Origin: Parendozoicomonas verongulae
Lineage (GTDB): Bacteria; Pseudomonadota; Gammaproteobacteria; Pseudomonadales; Endozoicomonadaceae
DNA: 38,382 nt
NCBI RefSeq assembly: GCF_009711465.1
Contig: NZ_SMME01000854.1
Location: 1 to 38,382, forward strand
Direction: 5' to 3'
Shown: positions 8,901-16,339 of the stretch, piece by piece
Layout: the number at the start of each line of letters is the position of its first letter
Numbering within the stretch: position 1 is the first letter of the stretch
The notes under the pieces: generated by a model
What the model was told of the DNA's origin: nothing
The model's database searches: none
Seen by the model: the letters and a program-made list of their open reading frames with translations, nothing else
Program-made: the position numbers and the translations under genes

Positions 8901-11839
8901 GAACGCTGACAGGTCAGAAAGACAGTGCATTGGTTGTGTTAAATACAGTGGAAGTTATAGCCGGTCGAATGAAGGAGCATTATAAGCCTGCACTTCAGGA
9001 AATACAGGAAGATTGCTTAAGAACCATAGAGGTAAGTCAGCCAGAAGATATTGCGATACCCAAACTATTGCAGGCTTGTGAAGACTGGCTGAACAGTGAG
9101 GATGGACTGCGCAGGGTGAAAGATATTCACCACAATGGGCGAAATATACTGCTAAAACGAGTCAAGTTCTGGTTGCAGCGTCTGTCCACCAAGGCTGTTG
9201 CATTTGATATTTACCTGCCGAATTACTCAAGAGCGTTCGCAGAATCCAGGCAGTGCATAGCCTTCCGGCAGAAGCTGGATAAATGGTGCAATACCACCAA
9301 TATGAGTGAAAAACTGGTACTGACAGAGGAGCTGGAACAGGTTGAAAGAGCTGGCCTGTCTCGCCTCTCCTACGCAGACGTAGAAATGCACGAGCGTGTA
9401 CGAGAGTGGAAAGGGGTTGAGTTCAAAAGAGTTTGTACAATAGCGTCTCAGCTCGATGAGTCTCCAACTGATGAGCAATTAAGAGACTGCGTTGCACAAT
9501 TGAAGAAACTGCCAGAGGGGTATCCCGGGCGACAATACCTGGCAGACAATGTTAAACGTGCGGGAGAAGAAAAAGCAGGAGCATCTATCAAAGAGATGAA
9601 AAAACTGCTGAAAACCATAAGTCAGACTGTTGTGGACGACCAGAAAACGCGCAGGGAACTGGCAGAGATTGAGAGTGCTGTGAAGGAGTTAACGGGTCTT
9701 CTTCCTTCCGGGTTGACGCATGAGCAGTCCGTCATGATGGAATCCCTCTCTAATATGAAAGAGAAAGTACTGCAGGCTTTGGAGTTTCGGGTATACGTTC
9801 GAGAGACAACCCGACAGCTGTCTGCTGAAAGGTACAAAACAACGACACAGGAGATAGCGCTTTACCAACTCGACGATATTGAAGAGCAGCTACAATTATT
9901 CCGCGCTGCGAACCCAGGCATTGGCATAACAGAAGCCATAATTACAGAGCGGAATTATTTGTACTGCACATTGCAGCTCTATCGTGCACAGGTTTGCTTG
10001 AGAAATCACGACATCGGTAAAGCATGGGATTACATGAGGCAGCTTCAAGAGAGCGACGCGTTCAAAGCTCTTTTGCATGACTACAGCCCTTACATTTGTG
10101 AACTCATTTTGCAGTTATGTGAAGCAGTTGTCTCTGCCCCTGGCTATGCCGGGCAGAAACAGAGTTACAACCAACAGCGGGAGCAGCTTCTTAAAACAGT
10201 TATCACTATTTCACCTGATATAGGGAATCAGGCGCGGATTCAGCTGGCTAGATTCTATGAAGAGATTGGTGAGCAAGGGCGTGCTGATACGGAGTGGAGT
10301 CGATTGATGCAAAGCTGTCGTCGACAGAATGAGCCAGACCCAGAGGTGGAGGCCGCTATTCCTGAACGAATAAAGGAGTTGCAGACACGCCTGTATTCAC
10401 GTCCCCCACAGACGGCTTTAGAGAAAAAGTCAGGATCACCTTCAGAAGGCAGGCCTGCACCACAGAAGAAATACAGCAAAAGCAGTAGAATCCATAGTGG
10501 TGAACAGGCGAGTAGCCTGGCAACAGGGGAGAGTGTTTCCCAACGAGTGGAAAAGGCTACAAAGCCGAGTGTGCCTGTAGCACAAGTTCGTGCAACATCT
10601 TTGAATAGTCTTGAAACAGCCCTGAAGGAAGGGTGTGATGAGGAGGCTTGTGCAAACTTGTCGAAGTTTGCTGATGAGGCGTCGTCTTTATCTGAGGCTG
10701 AATCCAGAGCTCTGGTAAAACTTGTTGAAACCCATCGGGATACAGCAAATGAAAGAGTTGCTGACGCGCTGAAAAGGGTAGAGAAAAAGCTGCTTCCTAA
10801 TCTGGCTTTATGGGATGCAAAAAATGCTTATAGCAGGTTACAGCAAGCGGAAACTCTGGGGCCGGAAGTTATTAAGTTCGCAGAGAGTGAATGCAACAGG
10901 CTCAGCAAAACACGGAACAAAAAGAAAGCACTGAATCCGCTTTTGGACGTAATAAAGAGCATGATTGAATGTGTGCCCGATGTTATCCGCTTGAAGAGCA
11001 TGGAGCGAACACTCTGTAATGCAGAATATCAGTCTCCTCAACACCTTCTCGAGGCATTTTGGGGAATGCAGGCGTTGATGAAAGGGCTTCAGGGGCACCG
11101 TGCCAATTTCGTATCTCTGGAATCCACTTATAACAATGCTCCTTATCTGCTCTGGGGAGTACGGTTTATTATTGCGTTGAGAACTTTGAGTGATTCAGGT
11201 GAAAAAACTGATCTGCAATATGTGTGCTCAGGTGTTCCTAGATCTAAACAAGAGTGTCCGATAAAGTTTTACACACTTTTGGTGAATCAGTTGCAGCAAA
11301 AGGTGATGTCTGTGACTCAAGATGTTTATAGCAGCAGCCGCATCTTTCAATCGAATAAAGCCAAGCTCTATGTTTTGAATTACCTTATTAAGCAGCTAAG
11401 CGAGATAAAAACACCTCCCGGTGAGGCATCTGCTGTGAATCTCCAGCACATTAGAGGCATGCGAGAAAAAATCAGAAACAGTGTTATAGAAGGTACGCTT
11501 TCCTCTGAGGTATGTCCTAAATTTGTCCCCCTCGCCAGTCTTCAAAATATTTGGAAACTGGAAAAAGGGGACTTCTACTTTGATAGATCAAGGTTTGAAG
11601 AGTTGTGCAAAATTACAAGTTTTGAAGGACTGATGAAACGGTATGCAGAAACGGCCAATCTCAAAGAGATACAGGCTCTGTGTAATAAACTGGATAGATT
11701 GAAAGCAGACTATCAGGAAACCCCTGAAGCGCTACCATTCATGCTTTGTCGCTTAGAGCAAACGACAGAGATTTTGATTCAGGGCATGTCCCATCAGATT
11801 TCCAAATTAACCGAGGCTGTTCCTGTAAGGGGGCATTGA
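2987..11839 (+). CDS. Giant (2950-residue) predicted alpha-solenoid protein with TPR/Sel1-like repeats
   Basis: This is one uninterrupted frame of 2950 codons; no named family is recognised. Residues about 1-90 are Ala/Ser/Thr/Lys-rich and look disordered, with no Sec signal peptide or membrane segment. The remainder is almost entirely helical with degenerate TPR- and Sel1-like helix pairs, such as the region around residues 235-350 with AAELGEPAALALLAESA followed by a G-x-x-G turn. A Lys/Ser/Pro/Gln-rich linker at about 2470-2540 separates a further helical, partly coiled-coil C-terminal part. Cysteines are frequent. No catalytic motif was found. Such solenoids usually bind proteins; scaffold or secreted effector are guesses. 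The start has AGGA 8 bases upstream. The gene is flanked by hairpins and faces mltA, so it appears monocistronic. Confidence 0.85.
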   Translation: MAYAGLNLLKGRYQSKQDSDSKTQGAEKAVATAVPSTTPAVKTATASALPTDEGPGQKSATARDVRTADLTDTSTLSRPKTAESVTLTPLQKFQEASHHLQKKRYAQVVETLKAYSAADIEQFPLSQQSEVAYLRLQAMLLAEKLPDKDEIIAELKRFNDVSQQLLWQKTVSLADLQNKGRRLLKLLSSDKLAGHLANLKKNDECVFLETISIAQPSDLTTSFSTLPDSNHNWTLHWKGLACFSQKDWAGATEHFRKAYNQGLSQSSPWLALCIVYCALNELNDDIKKPLARKEQEAIKRDLLLAAELGEPAALALLAESARIGYRGFPINEKEAHSYLVTGFRMDSAACLSSYFMYHGRFLVSEDERKSKSQSAYALEFLLRAKQALERRAACPAISEHPVLQSLNIPSEGSASFANSRCVMSGDEALLANRFQSCDKISAGKLLVSIMRACNIGCSKQSKVGLQWLTDNVNDELASHWAACCMGFFKDDEHSYEQAIRVLDRNWAEGHPEAAELTARARQQGRADNITALYRAELAYTKMAEEDVPRTKHRLNHRNVSFSQYWESRGHLRKALDHMPRHSEIRCCWNSEEEIFRRFILEDTLGLVSFDTLESLAKGDYPPACILLAKRALERDEKHAALKYLSSPTLQIIPEVQLLRNACGRGSQPPLRLITRDINSCYRYLDLNDTKDDDDKQMLIRHFGCYASEVDCRLLRTDPAASRVGQVLSQWAQYCNDDNMATACLYRAFWLTGDSKIATELEKRLKRSGCHNEIYHLRRVVCNEYHSKCSDDFYGTYKPGELVLTRPKEEWVESIVQPAQVLESDTEECRREKLLGEITSYVHDLTITEKTSAAVLQKHYSKLSELAARTLEEGREWELQPDQKDLLGKFFYTLGMTCHYLKRLAEAGDFLELAAERFACKESYYPAAVYCWERAHIDKALDFIYKAPDSDLVRAWKLELDMRQYHQNTWDVERCSKPEHFEEFLKYAEHLAYQGNPVGFANLLTVYLLEVNPEVRTEAVEDPVRIQMIARHKMLQRRAMAMGSHAVLPLLFQSLFVGNEHLFAVSPYRLWTLLKDIPIPQSSKPMMLPEAHRSDHMIQQLKKPPIPMDSQLFHQTMRVLKCEERGEDTLLYLYVLQLSGFFKHTEYAHVPFKTAIESYRVSMAHAFHALVQGRAGDCCKAITRALKKDPDFDHDAMTLLVCQIHVFTRHQVLSDKELREWLDGLSRRDFTCSNTCLGVLDMNAGNKKAALAHFLTASECPSFDPEAVYLAAGLKLQSDPRSKAGKKLMDKAEEVSFEPALCQHAMKLIKKGQFDEAMAVVDEPWLQSHPETAAVKAWIRWYQGQHNPECCMALKEMCTSQSAQALYRLLALNMLYPAPADVLDVSSLTSSLQKNLDPSVRHFIQVDPDLALVSDYLRREILKQQVQTLLSERQATPPSVSIMEKLICTFHPLCTPDALWQMPAGKLLSQWSSAYAEQLKQELMSAEGSEAQTKRQALDLLYQYQPQVLSSEYCYDIAQRCDLQLAADRTTALHWLMKAEDKSGPLLVRALNDACTQRPIVWEWIHMLTAQLQKQGVEYTADAVTPPCISAVNQGICDISGQTPIVFVDALSQLVSFVHQTNAKALNNIGQDNILAAVERCQSFERCKAFTAQMADILNTRRVYGGLADHPVAHVEKTAMDMYHFYRASGNEDLACEWLFHNVDSRSASNRVTHELITLIKQHSLDKTLIKEVYGRALALTPPIRIDATLLVQAINDAAAEGDTPWLTWLDSIAQELPLDMLDAKARVALSCVQIEQGKDARNVCETLLAPHLNGDLRDRILAELIISTLSTQAFPPERLKSLLMKAEVDCEGVPDPISYIDAIPEEILPAFVKFTAKETNKQQRLARLQRCGERKSQSLSELKTSLLVEIYRESKGRDACRKAALTALFLRTDLKELLELDRDIRLDVVQTLSDKVKQMSPRHGDLFLSYCRTLTGQKDSALVVLNTVEVIAGRMKEHYKPALQEIQEDCLRTIEVSQPEDIAIPKLLQACEDWLNSEDGLRRVKDIHHNGRNILLKRVKFWLQRLSTKAVAFDIYLPNYSRAFAESRQCIAFRQKLDKWCNTTNMSEKLVLTEELEQVERAGLSRLSYADVEMHERVREWKGVEFKRVCTIASQLDESPTDEQLRDCVAQLKKLPEGYPGRQYLADNVKRAGEEKAGASIKEMKKLLKTISQTVVDDQKTRRELAEIESAVKELTGLLPSGLTHEQSVMMESLSNMKEKVLQALEFRVYVRETTRQLSAERYKTTTQEIALYQLDDIEEQLQLFRAANPGIGITEAIITERNYLYCTLQLYRAQVCLRNHDIGKAWDYMRQLQESDAFKALLHDYSPYICELILQLCEAVVSAPGYAGQKQSYNQQREQLLKTVITISPDIGNQARIQLARFYEEIGEQGRADTEWSRLMQSCRRQNEPDPEVEAAIPERIKELQTRLYSRPPQTALEKKSGSPSEGRPAPQKKYSKSSRIHSGEQASSLATGESVSQRVEKATKPSVPVAQVRATSLNSLETALKEGCDEEACANLSKFADEASSLSEAESRALVKLVETHRDTANERVADALKRVEKKLLPNLALWDAKNAYSRLQQAETLGPEVIKFAESECNRLSKTRNKKKALNPLLDVIKSMIECVPDVIRLKSMERTLCNAEYQSPQHLLEAFWGMQALMKGLQGHRANFVSLESTYNNAPYLLWGVRFIIALRTLSDSGEKTDLQYVCSGVPRSKQECPIKFYTLLVNQLQQKVMSVTQDVYSSSRIFQSNKAKLYVLNYLIKQLSEIKTPPGEASAVNLQHIRGMREKIRNSVIEGTLSSEVCPKFVPLASLQNIWKLEKGDFYFDRSRFEELCKITSFEGLMKRYAETANLKEIQALCNKLDRLKADYQETPEALPFMLCRLEQTTEILIQGMSHQISKLTEAVPVRGH

Positions 11840-11851
11840 AGTTGCTCCAAA

Positions 11852-11880
11852 CCCTTGCTTTCACTCTGTGAAAGCAAGGG
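11852..11880. terminator. Perfect 13-bp hairpin between convergent giant gene and mltA
   Basis: CCCTTGCTTTCAC (11852-11864) and GTGAAAGCAAGGG (11868-11880) form a perfect stem with a 3-base loop. It lies between convergent genes, so it probably serves as a shared terminator although neither side has a long T-run. Confidence 0.55.
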
Positions 11881-11949
11881 GGCGGGGACTGAACCTGTGT
11901 TATGGGACCGTTTTATTGTGCAGTCATTACACGATTGTGGCCACTTTTA

Positions 11950-13140
11950 TCAGTCTTCAATCGGCTGTTTGGGTAGCAAGACGAACAGTTTTCCTCCCGC
12001 ATTTTGCGCACCGGCCTTGAAGGCTGCATCCTGACCCGCACCAAAGAAAATATCAGCCCGAACATGGCCTCGAATAGCAGAGCCAACATCCTGTGCCACC
12101 ATCGCCCGTGAAAATGGCGTTTCATTCAGAGTGAGTGTTGTGCTGAGAAAAAGTGGTGTACCTAAAGGGATAACGCTGTCGTCCACAGCCGCGCTATGAT
12201 CAGGGATCAGACGTGTGCCCTGCGCACCGATAGGGCCGGGCTTGCCAAGAGTGGAGAAGAAAATAAAGTCCGGATTGGTGTGAAGCACTTCGTCCAGACG
12301 CTCGGGGTGTTCCTCCAGCCACTGATAGATGGTTTGCATGGAAACCTTTTTCAGCAGTCCATGTCTTTTCATGTAACGGCCGATAGCAAAGTACTCATAG
12401 CCGTTGCGGCCTGCAATGCGCACCTGTACATCTTCGCCAGTATCCAGACGCACTTCACCGGAACCTTGAATCTGCAGGAAGAAACGATCGACTCTGTCGT
12501 CTACCCAGAACAGCACGTCATCATCATAGTCTCCCCGAGTTGCACGCTTGTTAATGTTTTCGCGGTTGTCATAAGGCACCATCCAGCCATTACGAACTTT
12601 GGCAGATAGCATGCGCTTGGGGCGATCACCATCAATTTTCTCAAGGCCGAAGTCTGCGGGATTAAAGCGCACAAGGTCAGAAGGAACCTTTAATAAAGGC
12701 ACAGAATAGCGTTCGGATTTTGTACGGCTGCCATGAAGTAGTGGCGTGAAATAACCGGTAAACAAGCCTTTATCCCAAGGGGCTACCTGATAAACAGCGA
12801 AGTTGTCTTCAAAGTAACTGGTCAAAGCATCGTCATTCAGCGTGGGCAGTGTTTTACAGATGGTGTGCCACTGAGCATAAGTGCCAAAACGAGGATCATC
12901 CGACACATCGCCGCTGCGACGGCTATAGACCTTGCAGCTTTCCAGCAAAGCTGTACGCATGCCGACTGCCTGTTCCTGGTTCCAGCCTTCAAGTTCGGAG
13001 AAGGTGGATTGTTGGAAGGTGTCTTCTGTCTCATCTTGAATCTGCTGCCAGCTGCAGCCGCTTAATACGAAACACAAACCGACCACCTTAAGCAGGGGGG
13101 AGGTAGATAATGCTTTCCAGTGCATAGTTATCCTGTACAA
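11950..13140 (-). CDS. mltA: Membrane-bound lytic murein transglycosylase A
   Basis: MltA cleaves the MurNAc-GlcNAc bond of peptidoglycan with formation of 1,6-anhydroMurNAc, acting from the outer membrane as a lipoprotein. A hydrophobic N-terminus ends in the lipobox LSGC (lipid-attached Cys at residue 29 of this frame). The MltA domain includes GLFTGYF at about 125 and FLQIQGSGEV. The C-terminal 3D domain shows QDVGSAIRG with the catalytic-type Asp (about 351) and RADIFFG. The length of 391-396 is usual. The first ATG is followed by another at codon 6 (13125), and either could be used; codon 6 gives a more typical signal peptide. It is convergent with the giant gene and divergent from the peroxidase gene. 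Confidence 0.95.
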   Translation of the reverse strand: MYRITMHWKALSTSPLLKVVGLCFVLSGCSWQQIQDETEDTFQQSTFSELEGWNQEQAVGMRTALLESCKVYSRRSGDVSDDPRFGTYAQWHTICKTLPTLNDDALTSYFEDNFAVYQVAPWDKGLFTGYFTPLLHGSRTKSERYSVPLLKVPSDLVRFNPADFGLEKIDGDRPKRMLSAKVRNGWMVPYDNRENINKRATRGDYDDDVLFWVDDRVDRFFLQIQGSGEVRLDTGEDVQVRIAGRNGYEYFAIGRYMKRHGLLKKVSMQTIYQWLEEHPERLDEVLHTNPDFIFFSTLGKPGPIGAQGTRLIPDHSAAVDDSVIPLGTPLFLSTTLTLNETPFSRAMVAQDVGSAIRGHVRADIFFGAGQDAAFKAGAQNAGGKLFVLLPKQPIED

Positions 13141-13287
13141 ATAGAAATGGGTGGCAGCCAGGTGCTTAAAGGCCTATTCAAAAGCATATAGGAGTTTTTT
13201 TCTATAGGGGGCTGCTGTCGTTCTATTTTAAGGGGGAGCCTGTTAGTGTTGGATACCAAAGAAAAACAAGAGTAAGAGAGAGCTATC

Positions 13288-13776
13288 ATGAGTATTTACG
13301 ACATTCCTGTGCAAACCATCAAGGGCAAAACTATTTCTCTTGAGCAGTATCGCGGCAAGGTGCTGATTATTGTAAATACGGCCAGCAAATGTGGCTTTAC
13401 GCCGCAGTACAAAGGGCTGGAAGGCATCTACAAGGAATATAAGGGTCAGGGACTGGAGATTCTGGGCTTCCCCTGTGATCAGTTTGGCCATCAGGAACCA
13501 GGATCTGAGGATGAAATCAGCGAGTTCTGTGAAATCAATTTCGGCGTAACCTTTCCACTGTTCAGCAAAGTTGAAGTGAACGGCAGTAATGCTCATCCAC
13601 TGTTCACTCACCTGAAAGAGGAAGCTCCCGGACTACTGGGCTCAAAAGGCATCAAGTGGAACTTCACCAAGTTTCTGGTGGATGCCGAGGGTAATGTAGT
13701 GGGGCGCTTTGCTCCCAAGGATGACCCCAAAAAGCTGATTAAGCCCATGGCGAAGCTGCTAACGGAAACCGCTTAA
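13288..13776 (+). CDS. Glutathione peroxidase family protein (Cys type, BtuE-like)
   Basis: This enzyme reduces peroxides using a thiol donor. The family signatures are all present: NTASKCGFTPQY with peroxidatic Cys35, FPCDQFGHQEPG with catalytic-site Gln69, and KWNFTKFLVD with Trp124 and Asn125. Cys81 in EFCEINFG is at the position of the resolving cysteine of thioredoxin-dependent members, so thioredoxin rather than glutathione may be the donor, as for many bacterial and plant homologues. The length of 162 fits the bacterial cytosolic form, and no signal peptide is seen. A purine-rich GAGAGAG precedes the ATG. It converges on ftnA, and both genes relate to oxidative or iron stress. Confidence 0.94.
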   Translation: MSIYDIPVQTIKGKTISLEQYRGKVLIIVNTASKCGFTPQYKGLEGIYKEYKGQGLEILGFPCDQFGHQEPGSEDEISEFCEINFGVTFPLFSKVEVNGSNAHPLFTHLKEEAPGLLGSKGIKWNFTKFLVDAEGNVVGRFAPKDDPKKLIKPMAKLLTETA

Positions 13777-13790
13777 TTTTTTTACCGAAT

Positions 13791-13814
13791 GGCTCTGGAT
13801 AGACATCCAGAGCC
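13791..13814. terminator. Hairpin between convergent peroxidase and ftnA genes
   Basis: GGCTCTGGAT (13791-13800) and ATCCAGAGCC (13805-13814) form a perfect 10-bp stem with a 4-base loop in the gap between converging genes. A run of seven T lies before the stem on the plus strand, so the T-tract is not canonical. Confidence 0.6.
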
Positions 13815-13831
13815 TTCTGAGTGTCGAATTC

Positions 13832-14356
13832 TTAAACCGGAAGCTCAGAACTGTTTGTCGCGTGCACACCGATCTGCCCGGCAATTTCCTGATCGATAAA
13901 GTACAGGCCTTTACCTTCTGCGCCAATCATTTTGATCTTATCCAGAATCGAGGTAAACAGCTTCTCTTCTTCATGCTGCTCCGCCACGTACCACTGCAGG
14001 AAGTTGAAGGTGGAGTAGTCTTTGCTGGTGAAGGCCAGATCAACAATGTCGTTGATTCTACTGGTGACCAGACGTTCATGGTCAAGTATCTGAGTAAACA
14101 CATCCTCAATGCCTTCAAAGTGGCAGGATGGCTCCTGAATCGCACCAATCACAGCCATGGCACCGGTTTCGTTTACGTAGTTGAACAGGCGGTTCATATG
14201 TTCCATCTCTTCGTTGGCATGGGCACGCAGAAAGCGGGCGCAGCCGTCCAGCCCCCGGTTCTCACACCAGGAACTCATCTGCAGGTAGATGTTGGATGAG
14301 TAAAACTCCAGGTTAATCTGGGCATTCAGGCTGGCGATCATTTTTTCACTTAACAT
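13832..14356 (-). CDS. ftnA: Non-haem ferritin
   Basis: FtnA is an iron-storage protein that oxidises Fe(II) at a di-iron centre and forms a 24-subunit shell. The four-helix ferritin fold is evident over the whole 174 residues. Ferroxidase ligands are visible: Glu17 (NLEFYSS), Glu50 and His53 (NEEMEHM), Glu94 region (DHERL) and the Gln/Glu pair in AEQHEEEK. There is no Met haem ligand typical of bacterioferritin. The start is supported by AAGGAG-like purines (GCGAATAA preceded by AAAAGGAG) upstream on the minus strand. It is probably monocistronic, diverging from the OmpW-like gene. No Fur box was recognised. Confidence 0.95.
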   Translation of the reverse strand: MLSEKMIASLNAQINLEFYSSNIYLQMSSWCENRGLDGCARFLRAHANEEMEHMNRLFNYVNETGAMAVIGAIQEPSCHFEGIEDVFTQILDHERLVTSRINDIVDLAFTSKDYSTFNFLQWYVAEQHEEEKLFTSILDKIKMIGAEGKGLYFIDQEIAGQIGVHATNSSELPV

Positions 14357-14459
14357 TCTTATTCGCTCCTTTTGTATTGTGCCCGTAGTGTGGAGATGAC
14401 CTGAATGTGATGCACTGACCTATGTCGTATTTTGCGAAAATCGAACTAGACTCCCTCAT

Positions 14460-14473
14460 CACGAATACTCGTG
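14460..14473. promoter_or_regulatory. Small dyad in the ftnA/ompW intergenic region
   Basis: CACGA-ATAC-TCGTG is a perfect 5-bp dyad in the 244-bp gap between the divergent ftnA and OmpW-like genes. It may be an operator half-site pair or a leader hairpin. The binding factor is unknown. Confidence 0.25.
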
Positions 14474-14600
14474 TGAGCACGTAAGGTATTTATGACGCTG
14501 TCGTATGTTGGAGTGCAGGGTTACATGTGCTTGCTATTGCGTGATCGTAAGCAGGGAGCCAGGGAGTTGCTCTGCTGCTTTAAACCGAAGGTAAAGTAAA

Positions 14601-15284
14601 ATGTTCGGTAAGAAGTTTCTGGTTTCTCTGGCTGTTGCAGGCGGTGCTGCTGCGATGTCTGTGCCTGCGTCTGCGGGGGTGAGTGAAGGGGATTTAGCTT
14701 GGAAGTTTGGATTAGCGTATATCGTGCCAGATGAGAACACCATTAAATGGTATGAAGAGGCAAATCACGAGCTACATAGAGATAAGTTAAAAAAGGATAA
14801 AAACCCTATCACTTTGAGCTTTGATTTGGTGTACATGGCAACAGATGAGATTGGCATAAACTGTGGCACTTCCTATCCCGCCAAGGTTAAGCAGAAGGTT
14901 TCTGGCACAGACAAAGGAAAATATGAATATGACATTATGCCGTTGCATGTAACAGCGCAATACTACTTCATGATGCCACAAGATGAATTCCGCCCTTATG
15001 TAGGAGCTGGTGTTCACTACACCTATATGAAGAGTTTTAAGATCGATCATAAGGACTATGACAAGATTGATTTTGATAAGGACTATGGATACGTCTTGCA
15101 AGTCGGTGGCATTTTTAACCTTGATGATGACTTGTTTGTAGATGCATCTGCACGCTATTTCTATTTAAAGCCTGAAGGAAAGGCTGATGTAAAACCGGAG
15201 CATGAGCATACACGGAAAGTGAAAGTAAAGGATTACAAAATCAACCCCTGGATGTTCAACGTCAGCTTCGGCATGAAGTTCTAA
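14601..15284 (+). CDS. OmpW-family outer membrane beta-barrel protein
   Basis: This is an 8-stranded barrel protein of the outer membrane; family members are small porin-like channels for hydrophobic molecules. An N-terminal signal peptide ends in PASA (probable cleavage after residue 25), followed by WKFGLAYIVPDE, a typical OmpW first strand. Later come the PLHVTAQYYF and FRPYVGAGVHYTY strands, and a C-terminal phenylalanine after a strand (FNVSFGMKF), the usual barrel-assembly signal. The length of 227 is normal. Extracellular loops are unusually rich in Lys, Asp and His (about residues 151-165 and 192-212). The ribosome site is GAAGGTAAAGTAAAATG. It converges on lysR with a shared hairpin. 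Confidence 0.88.
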   Translation: MFGKKFLVSLAVAGGAAAMSVPASAGVSEGDLAWKFGLAYIVPDENTIKWYEEANHELHRDKLKKDKNPITLSFDLVYMATDEIGINCGTSYPAKVKQKVSGTDKGKYEYDIMPLHVTAQYYFMMPQDEFRPYVGAGVHYTYMKSFKIDHKDYDKIDFDKDYGYVLQVGGIFNLDDDLFVDASARYFYLKPEGKADVKPEHEHTRKVKVKDYKINPWMFNVSFGMKF

Positions 15285-15294
15285 GCTCCTGCAA

Positions 15295-15328
15295 ACCTGC
15301 GGGCAGTACACCTGACACGCCCGCAGGT
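15295..15328. terminator. Hairpin between convergent ompW-like and lysR genes
   Basis: ACCTGCGGGC (15295-15304) pairs perfectly with GCCCGCAGGT (15319-15328) across a 14-base loop. It lies between two converging stop codons. No long T-run is present. Confidence 0.6.
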
Positions 15329-15332
15329 ACTC

Positions 15333-16214
15333 TCACAGATCACCGGCCAGTTCCTGCGTGATTAACTCAACCACCTTATTCAAACGCTTGGGCAAGATGT
15401 CCCACTTCTGTTGTGCGAGATAGATGGTTTCGGAAACGGGAATATCCAGCTTATGGCTGCAAATAGCTTGCTGATGGGGAAACGCTGCAACGGCATGGGC
15501 TGGGAGAACGGTAAACCCGAGGCTACGGCTCACTGGTTCCAGAATCATACCAATCTGGTTTGAGAACCCCCGGTGGGGGAGCTGGTCAAAGCGGGCGAAC
15601 TCTCGATAGTTGGCGCCCAGCAGCAGTGTTGCATGATGAGCACCGTCGGGATGGTTGATATAACCCAGTTCCAACAGCGTGGGCCAGTCTACGGCTTTGA
15701 CATCGGATGATGTGACAAGGCAGAGGTGTTCAGCCGCTAAAGGGCGACAAATAAGGCTGGGGCTTTTCACCGCTCGGGTAATCAGGCCGATATCCAACTT
15801 CTGTTCTTCAAGGTTTTTCTCAATGCTGTGGTTGGGAGCAACTTCAAAGTCAATTTGCAAGGCGGGGTGCTGTTGCTGCCAGTTGAGCAGTTGTGGATAG
15901 AGCTTCAGGCCAAGGCTGCCGGGGCTGGCAATACGACAACGGCCTACAAAAGGGTTGTCGACATTGAGTGATTCTTCCATTTCCCGCAGTTGTGAAAGAG
16001 ATAAAAGACCTTGTTTGTATACCTTTTCACCGGCCTCCGTCAGGCGAAAGCTTTTGCCCTCTCTGTGAATCAAGGCGTGCCTAAGGCTTTGCTCCAGTTT
16101 CTGGATGTGCTGGGTTACGCCGGGCTGGGTCATCGTCAGCTTTTCTGCGGTTCTGGTGAAGTGGCCGGTTTCAATAAGTGTGCAGAAGGTTTGCAGCCAT
16201 GTGAGGTTAATCAT
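15333..16214 (-). CDS. LysR-family transcriptional regulator
   Basis: The N-terminal winged helix-turn-helix (LQTFCTLIETGHFTRTAEKL, then TQPGVTQHIQKLE) is typical of LysR proteins. The rest is a periplasmic-binding-protein-like effector domain beginning near residue 88. I place the start at the ATG at 16214, which gives 293 residues and begins MINLTWLQTF as in the family. The upstream extension to 16319 is unlikely because it adds 35 residues not seen in LysR proteins and overlaps the divergent promoter region. The natural target is probably the divergent VOC gene and/or itself; the ligand is unknown. Confidence 0.9.
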   Translation of the reverse strand: MINLTWLQTFCTLIETGHFTRTAEKLTMTQPGVTQHIQKLEQSLRHALIHREGKSFRLTEAGEKVYKQGLLSLSQLREMEESLNVDNPFVGRCRIASPGSLGLKLYPQLLNWQQQHPALQIDFEVAPNHSIEKNLEEQKLDIGLITRAVKSPSLICRPLAAEHLCLVTSSDVKAVDWPTLLELGYINHPDGAHHATLLLGANYREFARFDQLPHRGFSNQIGMILEPVSRSLGFTVLPAHAVAAFPHQQAICSHKLDIPVSETIYLAQQKWDILPKRLNKVVELITQELAGDL

Positions 16215-16223
16215 AAGTCGCCA

Positions 16224-16260
16224 TGATAAGAAAATATTATCAAAAATATCACTAATGATA
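16224..16260. promoter_or_regulatory. Candidate LysR operator dyads in the lysR/VOC divergent promoter region
   Basis: Two dyads lie directly upstream of lysR. They are TGATAA-N7-TTATCA (16224-16242) and TATCA-N4-TGATA (16247-16260). Their related half-sites and position between divergent genes suit a LysR-type autoregulated operator. Binding is inferred. Confidence 0.45.
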
Positions 16261-16339
16261 ATTTCATGTTTTAACAGCTGATCGCTAACCTGTGAGGCAT
16301 TGACTGGTCTGAGAGCCAAACGAATTGTCAGGAGTTTTT

